This document shows, piece after piece, positions 58,095 to 63,600 of a stretch of DNA of 64,000 bases; position 1 is the first letter of the stretch, and each line of letters opens with the position of its first letter. The DNA is from Paraspadella gotoi (taxonomy: Eukaryota > Chaetognatha), in contig CM119264.1 in NCBI GenBank assembly GCA_051294375.1, positions 29,455,182 through 29,519,181 of the forward strand, written 5' to 3'. Position numbers and translations under genes: made by a program. The notes beneath the pieces are model-generated. The model was not told the DNA's origin. It worked only from the letters and a program-made list of their open reading frames with translations, and did no database searches.

Positions 58095-59480
58095 TGAAGA
58101 CAATGTCGACGGTGACGAAACTCCTCGTCAAGGTTTGTTAATTTTTGCTCAAATACCTCGTCAATTAAATCTATTTTCAACGGTTAATATTTATTGGTTA
58201 TTGTTATTCTTTATTGTAATTTGTTTATTGTTTACTATTTATTATTATTGGTTATTGTATATTTTTTATTATTGTTTATTGTTATTGCTAATGGTTACTG
58301 TGGTTGTTGTTAATGTAAATTTTGAATTTTTGAAAACGAAATCTGACAAAAAACATTCGGCCTTATTTCCCTAAAACGCCCCATTTCATCTTAGACGCGA
58401 AACTGAATAATCGGTTTAAAGATTAGATTAAAGGTTAAGATTTAAAGATTTGGTTAGGGATTAAGTTAAGGATTAGGGTTAGGGATTAGATTAGTGATTA
58501 GTATTAGTATTCCGGACAAGTGTAGAGCTGTAGAGGGTTACGGTTAGGGTGTAGGGTTAAGGTTAATTATTAATTATACTAAATCAAAATCATCCATATT
58601 TCTTTCCCTTCCAGACATCTCTCTGCCATTCCCTTCTCCCCACCTCCCGCCCTCTGCCTCCAACTCCACTTCGGACCGACTTCCCTCCAACGCCTCGTCA
58701 ATTCACGATTCTTGGAGGATAAACCTGAGCGCCGTTTGGACGAATACGAGCGACTCGAGGAGGTCGTCGATGCAGACCGCAGGAGCAGCTGCCGACGCGG
58801 CGGAGAAGACAACCGCAGCAACAACAACAACAGCGAAGAAACCGAGCGAAGAAAGGGAGGAGGAGGAGGAGGAGGAGGAGGAGGAGGAAGAGGAGGAAGA
58901 GGAGGAGGAGGAGAATGAAGTTGACAAAAATTCCACTTCGTCTCCAGACAATTCTGTCAAAAACAACAACAACAACAACAACCATCTCGTTCGCAACGAC
59001 ATTCCAGATTCTAGCGACATTTCGGCTTCCAATGACATTTCCACCTGCAACGAGAAGTCAGAGTCTTGCGCAGACGTTTCTCACCACGCCCCTGTTTCCA
59101 CTCCCATCAAAATCCTTTCCACAACCTCCACAACTTCCTCCACCCCGTCAACGACTCCTTCCACAACCCCGTCAACGACCCCTTCCACAACCCCGTCCAC
59201 ATCCTCAGCCTTCGTCTCCACAAATTCGAAGCCGATTTCTCGCAGCATCGAGGATCTGACGGCGCCCCACAGACCGGCGCCTCTCCGACCGGCGTCGTCC
59301 ACGCCCACTTCCGCCGGCGCCGCCTTCGACGCCGAAGAGCGCCGCAAGTCGACGAGCGACGTCCTCAAGAATCTCGTCCGCGGGAGAGGCTCGTCGAAAT
59401 CGAGCGCGGCGGCGACGGCGAATGACATCGTGGGGAAACTGAAGAGGGAGATCAAAGAGGGAGGGGAAGTGTGGGTGTGA
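34088..59480 (+). CDS. RASSF8: RASSF7/8-type Ras-association protein (multi-exon gene)
   Basis: N-terminal RASSF family protein. Known members carry an N-terminal RA domain and a coiled coil and act in cell adhesion, growth and junction signalling. The start [16 protein letters not shown], the segment [13 protein letters not shown], and RFTLVEK continuing to YILRS match the RA domain of RASSF7/8. Supported exons are 34088-34199, 34582-35055, 52907-54082 (B1 equivalent 37872-39025), 54523-54711 (B1 equivalent 39461-39649), 55851-56000, 57098-57309, 57880-58132 and 58615-59480. Phases agree at all junctions except after exon 2, where an extra exon or an indel is needed, and inside 57098-57309, where one base is missing. 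About 1,140 residues are deduced, far longer than vertebrate homologues. The extra length is proline-, glutamate- and serine-rich. B2 lies between these exons as a second copy, so the true gene is shorter than this span. RASSF9/10 is a less likely assignment. Confidence 0.8.
34266..34296 (+). pseudogene. Partial duplicate of the end of RASSF coding exon 1 (B1)
   Basis: ATGGCCTTGGCTCACTCTCT and a donor GTGAGTCGTTTGCTTGC repeat the end of exon 1 (34169-34199) and the start of its intron, with a few changes. No acceptor precedes it. With the copy at 33905, the true exon has a 5' fragment on its left and a 3' fragment on its right. B2 has the same at about 49219-49249. Confidence 0.75.
34354..34550 (+). 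repeat. (TCCTATC)n-type minisatellite in RASSF intron 1 (B1)
   Basis: CCTATCCTATCTCCTATC words in tandem fill most of the short intron between coding exons 1 and 2. The B2 counterpart is 49301-49495, with many indels. Confidence 0.85.
34582..35055 (+). CDS. RASSF8: RASSF coding exon 2, rest of RA domain plus Ser/Gly linker (B1)
   Basis: Acceptor CCATTCCCAG, donor GGAAG/gtgaga, 474 bases. It continues [15 protein letters not shown] and HYILRSASL, the last strand region of the RA domain, then a linker rich in Ser/Gly ([17 protein letters not shown]), a Thr run encoded by (ACG)n, and ends KVKLERLPE. It is open in B1. The B2 version (49526-49992) has lost seven bases net and is frameshifted. The exon ends in phase 1, while the next well-supported exon starts in phase 0. 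Confidence 0.85.
35056..35347 (+). repeat. GGAATTGATG-type decamer minisatellite in intron (B1)
   Basis: GGAATTGATGGGAATAGATG words repeat with a period near 10 bases, starting right after the exon 2 donor. The B2 copy is at 49993-50280. Confidence 0.75.
35348..37418 (+). other. RASSF intron with GA tracts and trinucleotide runs (B1)
   Basis: AT-rich intronic DNA. It holds (GACGAT)n and (GATGAC)n patches (35750-35790, 36058-36130), a (GA)n tract (35871-35964), a (GAAT)n patch (36918-37010) and GA-rich motifs at 37155-37340. B2 carries the same at 50280-52370 with indels. I see no confirmed exon. Confidence 0.6.
37419..37565 (+). CDS. Possible additional RASSF exon (B1)
   Basis: After GTTCACCAG an open GC-rich stretch reads, with the one base carried from exon 2, as [20 protein letters not shown] and continues through a Ser/Pro region. 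This would join smoothly to exon 2 (LPE-ESWRT). No good donor giving the needed phase is visible. The B2 copy (from 52371) differs by small indels downstream. It is conserved in both copies but otherwise unproven. Confidence 0.3.
37670..37840. repeat. (GA)n with GTCATTCACCTAATCTAGA spacers (B1)
   Basis: GA tracts of about 75 bases alternate with the short spacer GTCATTCACCTAATCTAGA. B1 has one full spacer plus the final GTCATTCACCTCATCTTCC before the next exon. B2 (52627-52868) has two spacers plus the final one. Confidence 0.9.
37872..39025 (+). pseudogene. RASSF8: RASSF proline-rich exon, frame-broken copy (B1)
   Basis: Same exon as 52907-54082, with the same acceptor (TTTTCCTTCAG) and donor (CCCAG/gtattt), but 1154 instead of 1176 bases. 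Scattered indels shift the frame repeatedly, including an in-frame stop about 50 bases from its start if read in phase 1. The breaks are probably sequencing or assembly errors or allelic decay, since B2 is open throughout. Confidence 0.8.
39461..39649 (+). CDS. RASSF8: RASSF coiled-coil exon (B1 copy)
   Basis: 189 bases in phase 0, identical in protein to 54523-54711. It begins [18 protein letters not shown] and continues with heptad-like [18 protein letters not shown]. The 25-N gap starts about 100 bases after its donor. Confidence 0.85.
39753..39777. other. 25-N scaffold gap ending B1
   Basis: A fixed-size gap. The left edge lies inside the RASSF intron after the coiled-coil exon. The right edge begins unrelated DNA that does not match the corresponding place after B2. 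Confidence 0.95.
39778..41380. other. Intergenic DNA with a purine-rich open stretch
   Basis: AT-rich sequence apart from 40500-40830, where GAGGAAG-type repeats leave long open frames on both strands (for example 40438-40827 plus). The first 60 codons of that frame are of normal composition but unrecognised, and the rest is Arg/Gly/Glu repeat. I do not call a gene. Confidence 0.45.
40230..40425. mobile_element. Short inverted-repeat element (MITE-like)
   Basis: The left end AATTAAGCTATCTTGCCCCT followed by GACTTTGGACAGACATCA is matched by the right end TGATGTCTGTCAAAGTC followed by AGGGCAGATAGCTAATT as its reverse complement, with a few mismatches. The arms are about 40 bases around a roughly 110-base centre with no coding capacity. 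One arm recurs at 62172-62205 inside an SLC22 intron, so the family is dispersed. Confidence 0.7.
41438..41470 (+). ncRNA. Hammerhead-like core, solo copy
   Basis: CTGATGA, one extra A, GGCTC-GAACA-GAGTT as a five-pair stem with two G-U pairs, then GAAA and CATGTC. The downstream tail (TTAAATTAAATAAAAAATCG, then TACAAACTCTAAACTTG) matches the tail of the palindrome at 42946-43116. Helix I would be only about three pairs here, so cleavage activity is doubtful. Confidence 0.4.
42946..43116. mobile_element. Near-perfect palindrome carrying a hammerhead-like core
   Basis: Arms of about 75 bases. GGCGTAAACAAAGTTTAGAT and the following bases to TTGTTCGA on the left are the reverse complement of the right arm ending CTTTGTTTTCGCC. 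The two arms meet at a short unpaired TCTTCATCAGTGTTTTGAAG. It is noncoding and its tail is shared with the solo copy at 41438. Confidence 0.85.
42992..43036 (-). ncRNA. Candidate minimal type I hammerhead ribozyme
   Basis: Read on the minus strand: helix I strand AAACA, CTGATGA, extra A, GATC-GAACAA-GAGTC (four pairs with one bulged G), GAAA, then CATGTC, which allows a two-pair helix III (AC/GT) followed by C as cleavage base, then TGTTT, which pairs perfectly with AAACA. All parts of a type I hammerhead are present, but helix III is minimal and one base is extra after the CUGAUGA box. Minimal type I hammerheads are known from Penelope-like elements and retrozymes. Activity is untested. Confidence 0.45.
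43147..43290 (+). repeat. Copy of the TCCGTCC-headed dispersed repeat
   Basis: CCGTCCGTCTGTCCGTCCCACC, then TTCTATTGCTCGTGATTGGATGG, then GAAATTTTTTGTGTGGGCATGAAAGTGTGATTAAGCTGG. The same order and similar words occur within 20652-22620. Confidence 0.6.
43431..43625. mobile_element. Long palindrome without hammerhead motif
   Basis: The left arm has ACCGCTAATGATCGTGGCAG and ATCCGACATCG. The right arm has CAATGTCGGATCTGTCCACG and ATCATTAGCGGT. Further TTAATTAATTA and TTTAGTTTATATAGT sequences also mirror each other. Arms are about 85 bases with a roughly 25-base spacer. It is noncoding and foldback-like. Confidence 0.8.
43840..43920 (-). repeat. Fragment resembling the CTGATGA-stem family
   Basis: On the minus strand CTGATGA (43907-43901) is followed by AGG, GTGGT, a loop and ACCACC-like pairing, but GAAA is missing. 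It sits at the left edge of the SINE-like cluster. It may be a decayed relative of the hammerhead-like elements. Confidence 0.3.
44183..44420 (+). mobile_element. SINE-like copy 1 with A and B boxes
   Basis: TGGCTGAGCAGG at 44240 and CGGTTCAATCCTGG at 44276 fit RNA polymerase III promoter boxes about 35 bases apart, as in tRNA genes. The intervening sequence does not form a recognisable anticodon arm, so I call a tRNA-derived repeat and not a tRNA. Confidence 0.6.
44460..44560 (+). repeat. CAAACGCCTATGCCCT tandem words
   Basis: ACAAACGCCTATGCCCTGCG, ACAAACGCCTATGCCCTGGG and ACAACGCCTATGCCCC follow one another about 33-37 bases apart. Related ACCGCCTATGCCCTACA is at 45033. Confidence 0.65.
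45200..45540 (+). mobile_element. SINE-like copy 3 abutting B2
   Basis: TGGCTGAGCAAAGG at 45287 and GGGTTCAATCCTGG at 45341, with a tail ending in TAATACAAGGTTATTATTCGG. B2 begins about 15 bases later, so the border between this cluster and segment B coincides with the end of the element. Confidence 0.55.
48724..49022 (+). repeat. (GATT)n array with partial exon copy (B2)
   Basis: Counterpart of 33773-34072. The partial copy of exon 1, with its acceptor, is at 48856-48891. Confidence 0.85.
49042..49992 (+). pseudogene. RASSF8: RASSF RA-domain exons, frame-broken copies (B2)
   Basis: Exon 1 (49042-49152) is 111 instead of 112 bases, with an inserted A and losses of C and T. Exon 2 (49526-49992) is 467 instead of 474 bases. 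Splice sites are kept. Because B1 is clean here, I treat these as error-bearing copies and not as a separate paralogue. Confidence 0.8.
50813..50896. repeat. (GA)n tract in intron (B2)
   Basis: Counterpart of 35871-35964, with a different interruption pattern. Confidence 0.9.
52371..52564 (+). CDS. Possible additional RASSF exon (B2)
   Basis: Counterpart of 37419-37565. It is open from the acceptor TTCACCAG to a stop at about 52562 when read in phase with exon 2, giving [12 protein letters not shown], an Asp/Glu-rich run, then [16 protein letters not shown]. The 3' boundary is undetermined. Confidence 0.3.
52627..52868. repeat. (GA)n with GTCATTCACCTAATCTAGA spacers (B2)
   Basis: GA tracts separated by GTCATTCACCTAATCTAGA at about 52684 and 52771, with a final GTCATTCACCTCATCTTC just before the exon at 52907. 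It has one more unit than B1. Confidence 0.9.
52907..54082 (+). CDS. RASSF8: RASSF proline-rich exon, intact copy (B2)
   Basis: Acceptor TTTTCCTTCAG, donor CCCAG/gtattt, 1176 bases (392 codons) open throughout, phase 0 at both ends. It begins [16 protein letters not shown] and then [14 protein letters not shown] long low-complexity part follows, rich in Pro/Gln/Ser/Lys with PPP clusters and [16 protein letters not shown] motifs that could bind SH3 or WW domains. It ends [19 protein letters not shown] and IDDPQ. No folded domain is evident. Known RASSF7/8 proteins have only a short linker between the RA domain and the coiled coil, so this is an unusual expansion. Confidence 0.8.
54523..54711 (+). 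CDS. RASSF8: RASSF coiled-coil exon
   Basis: Acceptor GACCGACAG, donor TTGGAG/gtgaga, 63 codons in phase 0. [18 protein letters not shown] and then [18 protein letters not shown] resemble the coiled-coil start of RASSF8. The remainder is a charged Glu/Lys helix. Confidence 0.88.
54820..55850 (+). other. RASSF intron, single copy
   Basis: AT-rich intronic DNA with no repeats of note and no exon seen. Confidence 0.6.
55851..56000 (+). CDS. RASSF8: RASSF coiled-coil exon followed by tandem units
   Basis: Acceptor AAAAAATCAG. 50 codons in phase 0 begin [18 protein letters not shown] and end [14 protein letters not shown] consensus donor CAG/gtgagg follows at 56001, but the coding pattern continues beyond it as 24-codon units, so the true exon end could be later. 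Confidence 0.75.
55928..56520 (+). repeat. Tandem 72-base coding-type repeats (24-residue coiled-coil units)
   Basis: About seven units end in GAAATGGAAAAGCTTAAAGA and alternate between two forms: [20 protein letters not shown] type and [20 protein letters not shown] type. Each unit begins with GTGAGG or GTAGGG after CAG, so each carries a potential splice donor. Frames are interrupted by one-base differences (GTAGGGGGAAGTGG against the GTAGGAGAAGTGG of the last unit). Either the exon has expanded by tandem duplication, or these are decayed intronic duplicates. Confidence 0.75.
57098..57309 (+). CDS. RASSF8: RASSF coiled-coil exon with one-base deletion
   Basis: Acceptor ATAATTTCAG, donor AACGAG/gtgaga. 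[20 protein letters not shown] and the following [14 protein letters not shown] are heptad-like. After DVYGK the frame shifts by one: an A run at about 57242-57245 appears one base short, after which the frame again reads as a helical segment to the donor. The length is 212 bases where 213 would restore phase 0. Confidence 0.8.
57515..57560 (+). repeat. Dispersed short repeat shared with the 33700 region
   Basis: GGATGTTAGTCTTGTCGTCT followed by AGAAATAGATGGGAG resembles GCATGTTAGTGTTGTCTTCT followed by GGAAATAGAGGGAG at 33705-33737 (and 48660 in B2). It lies just before the palindrome at 57587. Confidence 0.5.
57587..57760. mobile_element. Palindrome with hammerhead-like core in RASSF intron
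   Basis: The left arm (TAATATAAAGATATATTTTC, then ATCATGGAGAAAAGTGCATT) is the reverse complement of the right arm (AATGCACTTTTCTCCATGAT, then GAAAATATCTTTATATTA). Arms are about 75 bases. Noncoding. Confidence 0.85.
57654..57683 (-). ncRNA. Hammerhead-like core, probably inactive
   Basis: Minus strand: CTGATGA, one extra T, GACTTA-GCAATA-TAAGTC (six perfect pairs), GAAA, then TATTTGG. It has the same plan as at 41438 and 42992, but with different stem sequence. No valid UH cleavage base follows and helix I is poor, so I expect no activity. Confidence 0.4.
57880..58132 (+). CDS. RASSF8: RASSF acidic exon
   Basis: Acceptor CGACCCACAG, donor CGTCAAG/gtttgt, 253 bases, ending in phase 1. [20 protein letters not shown] closes the coiled coil. 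A run of about twenty Glu encoded by (GAGGAG)n follows, then [19 protein letters not shown], a run of Asp encoded by (GAC)n, and GDETPRQ. The repeats are coding microsatellites. Confidence 0.82.
58440..58565 (+). repeat. Degenerate TTAGGG-like words in RASSF intron
   Basis: GGTTAGGGATTAAG, GGATTAGGGTTAGGGATTAG and GGTTACGGTTAGGGTGTAGG recur over about 120 bases. They resemble interstitial telomere-like sequence but are too irregular to be a telomere. Confidence 0.5.
58615..59480 (+). CDS. RASSF8: RASSF last exon
   Basis: Acceptor CCCTTCCAG; phase 1 entry matches the previous exon. It begins with the shared Asp, then [20 protein letters not shown]. It continues with an Ala/Thr-rich part, a run of about 20 Glu, SSPDNSVK with an Asn run, a Thr/Pro-rich tandem ([19 protein letters not shown]), and a final basic/Ser region with [15 protein letters not shown]. 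The stop TGA is at 59478-59480. The open frame has no indel. Its similarity to known RASSF C-termini is not obvious, so assignment to this gene rests on position, phase and composition. Confidence 0.75.
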
Positions 59481-59798
59481 GAGTAGGGAATGGTGGGTGT
59501 GAGAGTAGGGAATGGTGGGTGTGAGAGTGAGGGTGTGAGAGGGGGCAAGTGCGGGTGTGAGAGAGGGGAAGTGTGGGTTGGAATAGGAAACGGAGCGTGA
59601 AAAAAAGTAGCTGGAAGAGAATCAATAGTAAATGTGAAACTAAAGTATAAAAGAATTCATAAAAGATTCTAGAATTAGAAAATGTAGTTCTTTTTTTGCT
59701 CAATATATATCATGTATTTTCAGAATGATAGTCAGTAACATGACAGTGAAGGCATACAAGATATCTTTTCCCTTTTTTTTCTGGTCTAACTCTGCTTA

Positions 59799-59804
59799 AA
59801 TAAA
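59799..59804 (+). terminator. AATAAA polyadenylation signal for RASSF
   Basis: AATAAA lies about 320 bases after the RASSF stop codon on the same strand. It is followed by AT-rich and then TG-rich sequence. Confidence 0.5.
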
Positions 59805-60156
59805 CGCAATATTAAATGGTGTAATGTGCGCGTATACTATGCTCGCTAGGGATGGTGTATTAGCTGAAAAGAAAGAACCCACTGTGACTACAGCATGTGA
59901 CATTTGCTTACTAATACTAGAATACAGTTTACATTCATTTTCGACCTAAATTTTTGCGTCCCGTGTATTTTTCTAATCGATCAAGTTGTATTAATGGTAA
60001 AAACTTTTTTACCGTTTAAAATTCATTGCGTTTTCCGTGAAAACAATGCTTGTATTATTAAAACACGAAATTATGAAATGTTTCTCTATTTTCGCTCTGT
60101 GCCTTATGTTATTTTTAATGTGTACAAGAATTACATTCGTGGAAATTTATGAATAG

Positions 60157-60162
60157 TTTATT
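60157..60162 (-). terminator. AATAAA polyadenylation signal for SLC22
   Basis: TTTATT on the plus strand is AATAAA on the minus strand, about 245 bases beyond the SLC22 stop codon. With the RASSF signal it fits two convergent transcripts with short 3' UTRs. Confidence 0.5.
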
Positions 60163-60404
60163 ATTCTTATTTAATCTTTGGCATTTCATAGAATTTTTAA
60201 AAAAATAAGAGATTGAAAAATAAGTTATCGTCAAAACAAAAGCAAATAAAATTTTTAAATTTTGTAATATGTACATAATAGCTCGGCCAAGTTTTTATCT
60301 ATTTAAAACAAACTTAAGGGTTTAACTGCACAAGCATCTCTCAAAGACCCCATTCTGCCCCTTTTTTCAAAAACCACTTTTTCACATTCACCCATCAATT
60401 CCAG

Positions 60405-60635
60405 TCATGACATGTCTGACCCTAACCTTCCCAATTCTCGACTCAATCTTCTATAAATGTTGTCCCCTGCTGCTGCCTTCGCCTCGATGCATCCCGCCCG
60501 CTGAATCAGTTGTCTTTTGTTCATTTCGTTCGTCACCCAAATCACTGAAGCGGAGATTGCGTTGAGTCCCGCCGAGAGCGCTGCCATCGCCGATGCTCGG
60601 CTGGCGATCGCCGAGGAAACAAAAGAACAGGCGCT
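60405..60635 (-). CDS. SLC22A: SLC22 exon 7 with stop codon
   Basis: Acceptor TTTTCACTACAG, then 77 codons including TGA at 60407-60405. SACSFVSSAIASRASAMAAL and then SAGLNAISASVIW form the last membrane segments. VTNEMNKRQLIQ sits where the family has LPET-GR/K, followed by a short cytoplasmic tail. Confidence 0.75.
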   Translation of the reverse strand, partial: SACSFVSSAIASRASAMAALSAGLNAISASVIWVTNEMNKRQLIQRAGCIEAKAAAGDNIYRRLSRELGRLGSDMS

Positions 60636-60711
60636 CTGTAGTGAAAACGAGTTTTGGTTAATTTTTTTTCAATATGGATATAAAAAGCTTTCATTAGCGG
60701 TCGAAAAAGAA

Positions 60712-60756
<45 letters not shown>

Positions 60757-61615
60757 CAGAGCTTCGATTGATTAGCAAGCTCAGCCCAACTGAATTCAGG
60801 GTAAAAATATCCACAAAACCTTCAGAAAACTTATTTCATTTGGGTTTCCCAGCCCTGTTTTTCCCGACACTGTTCTCCGACACTAATTATTTATAAACAA
60901 GTTTCATCACCATGGCAACGGCTGCGACGAAGACCGGAAAGGCGACGCAAGACGAGCGACATTCGGTGGGGAAAATCTCGACGACGATGACGACGAACCA
61001 AGTTAGAGATGACATCGAAAGAAAATCTCCTGTCGTTTGAATGATCTGAAAAAGAGGCAGAGAGGATCGAGAGAGAAATTGACATTTAAAAGATATTTAA
61101 TTTAATGAGGTTATTCAATTATCTTTTCTGTTTCTTGTTTTTATGTTTTCGTTTTATTTACAATTTTCTCTTACTTTCATAACTATGCTTTAAATAATTA
61201 TATTAAACAAAGTAGATAGACAAATAATGAATAAATGATAATACTAAATAAAAACGAGCAATAAAAACCTAAAATAAACCTACTTTCTAATCCTTACCTG
61301 ATTTTCCCAACCATCATTTCCGTCTCTCGCTAAAACAACGCAATTCGTCAAAAAGACTCCGACGAAAAATAAAGCCGACGTGATCCGCCGCGGCAGCACC
61401 GCGCCAGCCGCAGCCGGCAGCAGCACCGCGGGGAGGAGCAGCAGGGGCCGCTGGAGAGCGTCCAGGTGAACGGAGCCGCGGAGATCGAACAGAGGGCGCG
61501 GGTGGAAAGACCAGAGAGAGACGACGACGCTGACGGCGACGATAGAAGAGACGGCGACGAGCGTCCAAACGCGAGGCGAGCGCCACCAGCGATGGCTGAA
61601 GGGGGAATAAAGAGA

Positions 61616-61709
<94 letters not shown>

Positions 61710-63600
61710 AAGAGAGAGAAAAAAAAAGACGAACAAAATAGAAAATAAGACTTGAGCAGTGACCCATGTGACCCATGTGAACATCTTGTTCACGTGATTC
61801 CATTCTCCTCTCACCCCTGGCCTCCTCCGGCTCTTCCTTCTTCCTCCCTCCGCCCGGAGGCTCCTTCAGATGCCGCGTGATGTGCTGCAGAGCCGCAGCC
61901 GACGCGGCGTCGTCCTGCGTCGCCAGCCACGCAATGGACTCGTCGACGACGAAGATGTTGAGAAGCGAAGAGAGGAAGAGGATGCCGAGCACCAGGTGCA
62001 TCTCTCTCCATCCGGGGAGGACGAATGAGAGGGCAGACTAGTATTGATATAGTACGATAAATATTATTTGAGGGAGCGCAATGGTCCATGTACACAAGTC
62101 AAACAATCTTTGAAATATTATACCACTTCACTGATAGGAAAATCAGGTACTATTTTATTATCTTTTAAGAGGGATAAAGGCCAAAGTCAGGGGCAAGATA
62201 GCTTATTAATTAAATGAATGCATCATTTTCATACCGGTCGTACCAATTTCATAAGGAGAGTACTATATAATAAGTTATGTATGAATAACAAAAAGTGTTA
62301 TGTATGAAACTCAGCAGAACTGCCACCTGAAAGACTCCCCCTAGTGGAACCGCCGTCGCCATGACGACCATCATCACGTGACGTCGTTTGGCGGGAAAAG
62401 TTTCGAGGACCAAAACGAAAGCCGAGGTCGCCACGCCCACCTGTATCGGCGAAATCTATCAATCAAAGCAATCAATCAATGAAACAATCAATGACTAAAA
62501 TCTAGCATGAATCAATTATTAAATCAATTAATCAATCAAGCCATCAATCAATCAATCAACAAAATCAATTCTTGACTCACGTGAAGACATCCTTGAATTC
62601 CCCGGATGAAGAGGTAAGACCAAAAGCTTCGAGAGAAGTTGGCGAGGATGTGGGAGATCCCGATGATGGCGAGAGACAGGAAGTGGAGTGGCTTTCGTCC
62701 GAATCTGAGAAGAGAGCAAATTGTTTTACAAAGTGTCGATCCAAAGTTAAATAAGTATATATTTTCATTTAAATTAAATTAATTAAATTAATCGCTATTA
62801 AATCTTAATAAAACTGTCCGCAAAATAATAAAAGATAAGTTGTAACAGAACCGAATAAAAAAAAAGAAATAATTTAAACAGCTACAATATGCAAATGAGA
62901 TTAAGGAACACAACTGTAGAGCTTAATTATACCTGTCGGCCAAAGGCAGGAGCAGCGCACCGACGCCGCAGCCGACGTAAAACAGCGTCTGACACAAACC
63001 GAAGGCGTCCAACTCTTCATCGCAGTCAAGACTTAAATCTTTTAAGATGTTGTCGCTGTGACTCGAAGGCGTTTTGGCGGGAAGGTCCGTGCCCGAGGCA
63101 GAGCGGGCCGTGCCGTTTAGGGTCAAGGCGGAACGGGCCGTGCCGTTCGGGGCAAAGGTTGGGCGAGTAAGGTTTCCGTCGTCTTTGTCTTCTTTGTCGT
63201 CGTCGTTTGCCGATTCCAAGCAGAGCCATCGAGTGACAAGCGGTTCCATCTTCGCGGTGCCATTGGCTCGATGCCATTCCAACGGCACCATTGCTTCCAT
63301 GACCTCATTTCGCATCGCTCTTCCATCTGATTCATTTGATCTTTCGCCAAGATCCGTTTCCTTCTCTACTTTCAACGATTCTCTCCACGCGGCGCCAATC
63401 TCTCTCCCAACGCAGCGCCGTGGCGTGTCGTTGCGTTGAACTACGCAGCGCAGGCGCGTCGCGTCGTCGATACGCGTCGTGAAGTGAGGGAGGAAGATAT
63501 TGGAGGAGGAAAGGAGGAGATTGAAGAAGAGGAGGAGGAAAGGGATGGAGGAATAAGAGGAACCGAGACGACGGAGAATCCAGTCGAGATCACCGAGCAT
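60405..63600 (-). CDS. SLC22A: SLC22-type organic ion transporter (seven exons)
   Basis: Major facilitator superfamily transporter of the SLC22 organic cation/anion/zwitterion group, expected in the plasma membrane with 12 membrane segments. Exons: 63600-62933, 62704-62581, 62440-62327, 62037-61815, 61595-61298, 61045-60911 and 60635-60405, all with GT-AG introns. About 597 codons, near the family's usual 550. Seen motifs are CDEELDAFGLCQTLFYVGC before segment 2, ADRFGRKPLHF (MFS loop 2-3 signature), DESIAWLA (the family's PESPRWL place), DLRGSVHLD, EIFPTECRSS (the ELFPT motif) and VTNEMNKRQL near the end (the LPET region). Phases agree except between exons 4 and 5, where one base is unaccounted for. 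It is convergent with RASSF. The substrate cannot be predicted. Confidence 0.87.
60715..60753. repeat. (GA)n tract in SLC22 intron 6
   Basis: Pure GA dinucleotides between exons 6 and 7. Confidence 0.9.
60911..61045 (-). CDS. SLC22A: SLC22 exon 6
   Basis: Acceptor TCTTTTTCAG, donor GCCATG/gtgatg, 45 codons in phase 0: IIQTTGDFLSMSSLTWFVV, then EIFPTECRSS, then CVAFPVFVAAVAM. The EIFPTECR motif is the family's conserved (E)LFPT-R after segment 10, and it fixes the frame. Confidence 0.88.
61298..61595 (-). CDS. SLC22A: SLC22 exon 5
   Basis: Acceptor CCCCCTTCAG, donor AATCAG/gtaagg. Read with one leading base, it gives HRWWRSPRVWTLVAVSSIVA, DLRGSVHLDALQR, LLLLPAVLLPAAAGAVL and RRITSALFFVGVFLTNCVVL, which are segments 7-9. 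Entry requires two carried bases while exon 4 supplies one, so a one-base indel or a different exon 4 end is likely. Confidence 0.8.
61615..61704. repeat. (GA)n microsatellite in SLC22 intron 4
   Basis: About 90 bases of GA with one early interruption, starting 20 bases upstream of the exon 5 acceptor on the minus strand. There it forms the polypyrimidine tract. Confidence 0.95.
61815..62037 (-). CDS. SLC22A: SLC22 exon 4
   Basis: Acceptor TCAATACTAG, donor CCAGGG/gtgaga. SALSFVLPGWREMHLVLGIL and FLSSLLNIFVV form segments 5b-6. DESIAWLATQDDAASAAALQ is the post-segment-6 PESPRWL region, followed by a charged loop GGGRKKEEPEEARG. Confidence 0.85.
62165..62215 (-). repeat. Single arm of the 40230-type MITE in SLC22 intron 3
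   Basis: GGCCAAAGTCAGGGGCAAGA followed by TAGCTTATTAATTAAATGAA matches the arms at 40239-40270 and 40385-40425. Confidence 0.6.
62327..62440 (-). CDS. SLC22A: SLC22 exon 3
   Basis: Acceptor CCGATACAG, donor TTTCAG/gtggca, 38 codons in phase 0. VGVATSAFVLVLETFPAKRR is the segment 4-5 loop (family: YVLxxEFVGPxxR), then HVMMVVMATAVPLGGVFQ. Confidence 0.88.
62581..62704 (-). CDS. SLC22A: SLC22 exon 2
   Basis: Acceptor CTCTTCTCAG, donor CTTCAC/gtgagt. The first base completes the Arg codon of exon 1. FGRKPLHFLSLAIIGISHIL, then ANFSRSFWSYLFIRGIQGCL, give segments 3-4 with the GRKP of the MFS signature. Confidence 0.9.
62933..63600 (-). CDS. SLC22A: SLC22 exon 1 with large extracellular loop
   Basis: The ATG at 63600 gives MLGDLDWILRRLG, which fits the family's N-terminal M-FD-VL--LG pattern. 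A TTG-initiated frame 30 bases upstream is open but less likely. The first membrane segment is SSIPFLLLFFNLLLSSSNIF. A loop of about 140 residues follows, with Cys residues and several N-x-T/S sites, including two NGTARSA repeats, before LDCDEELDAFGLCQTLFYVG and GVGALLLPLADR. Confidence 0.88.
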
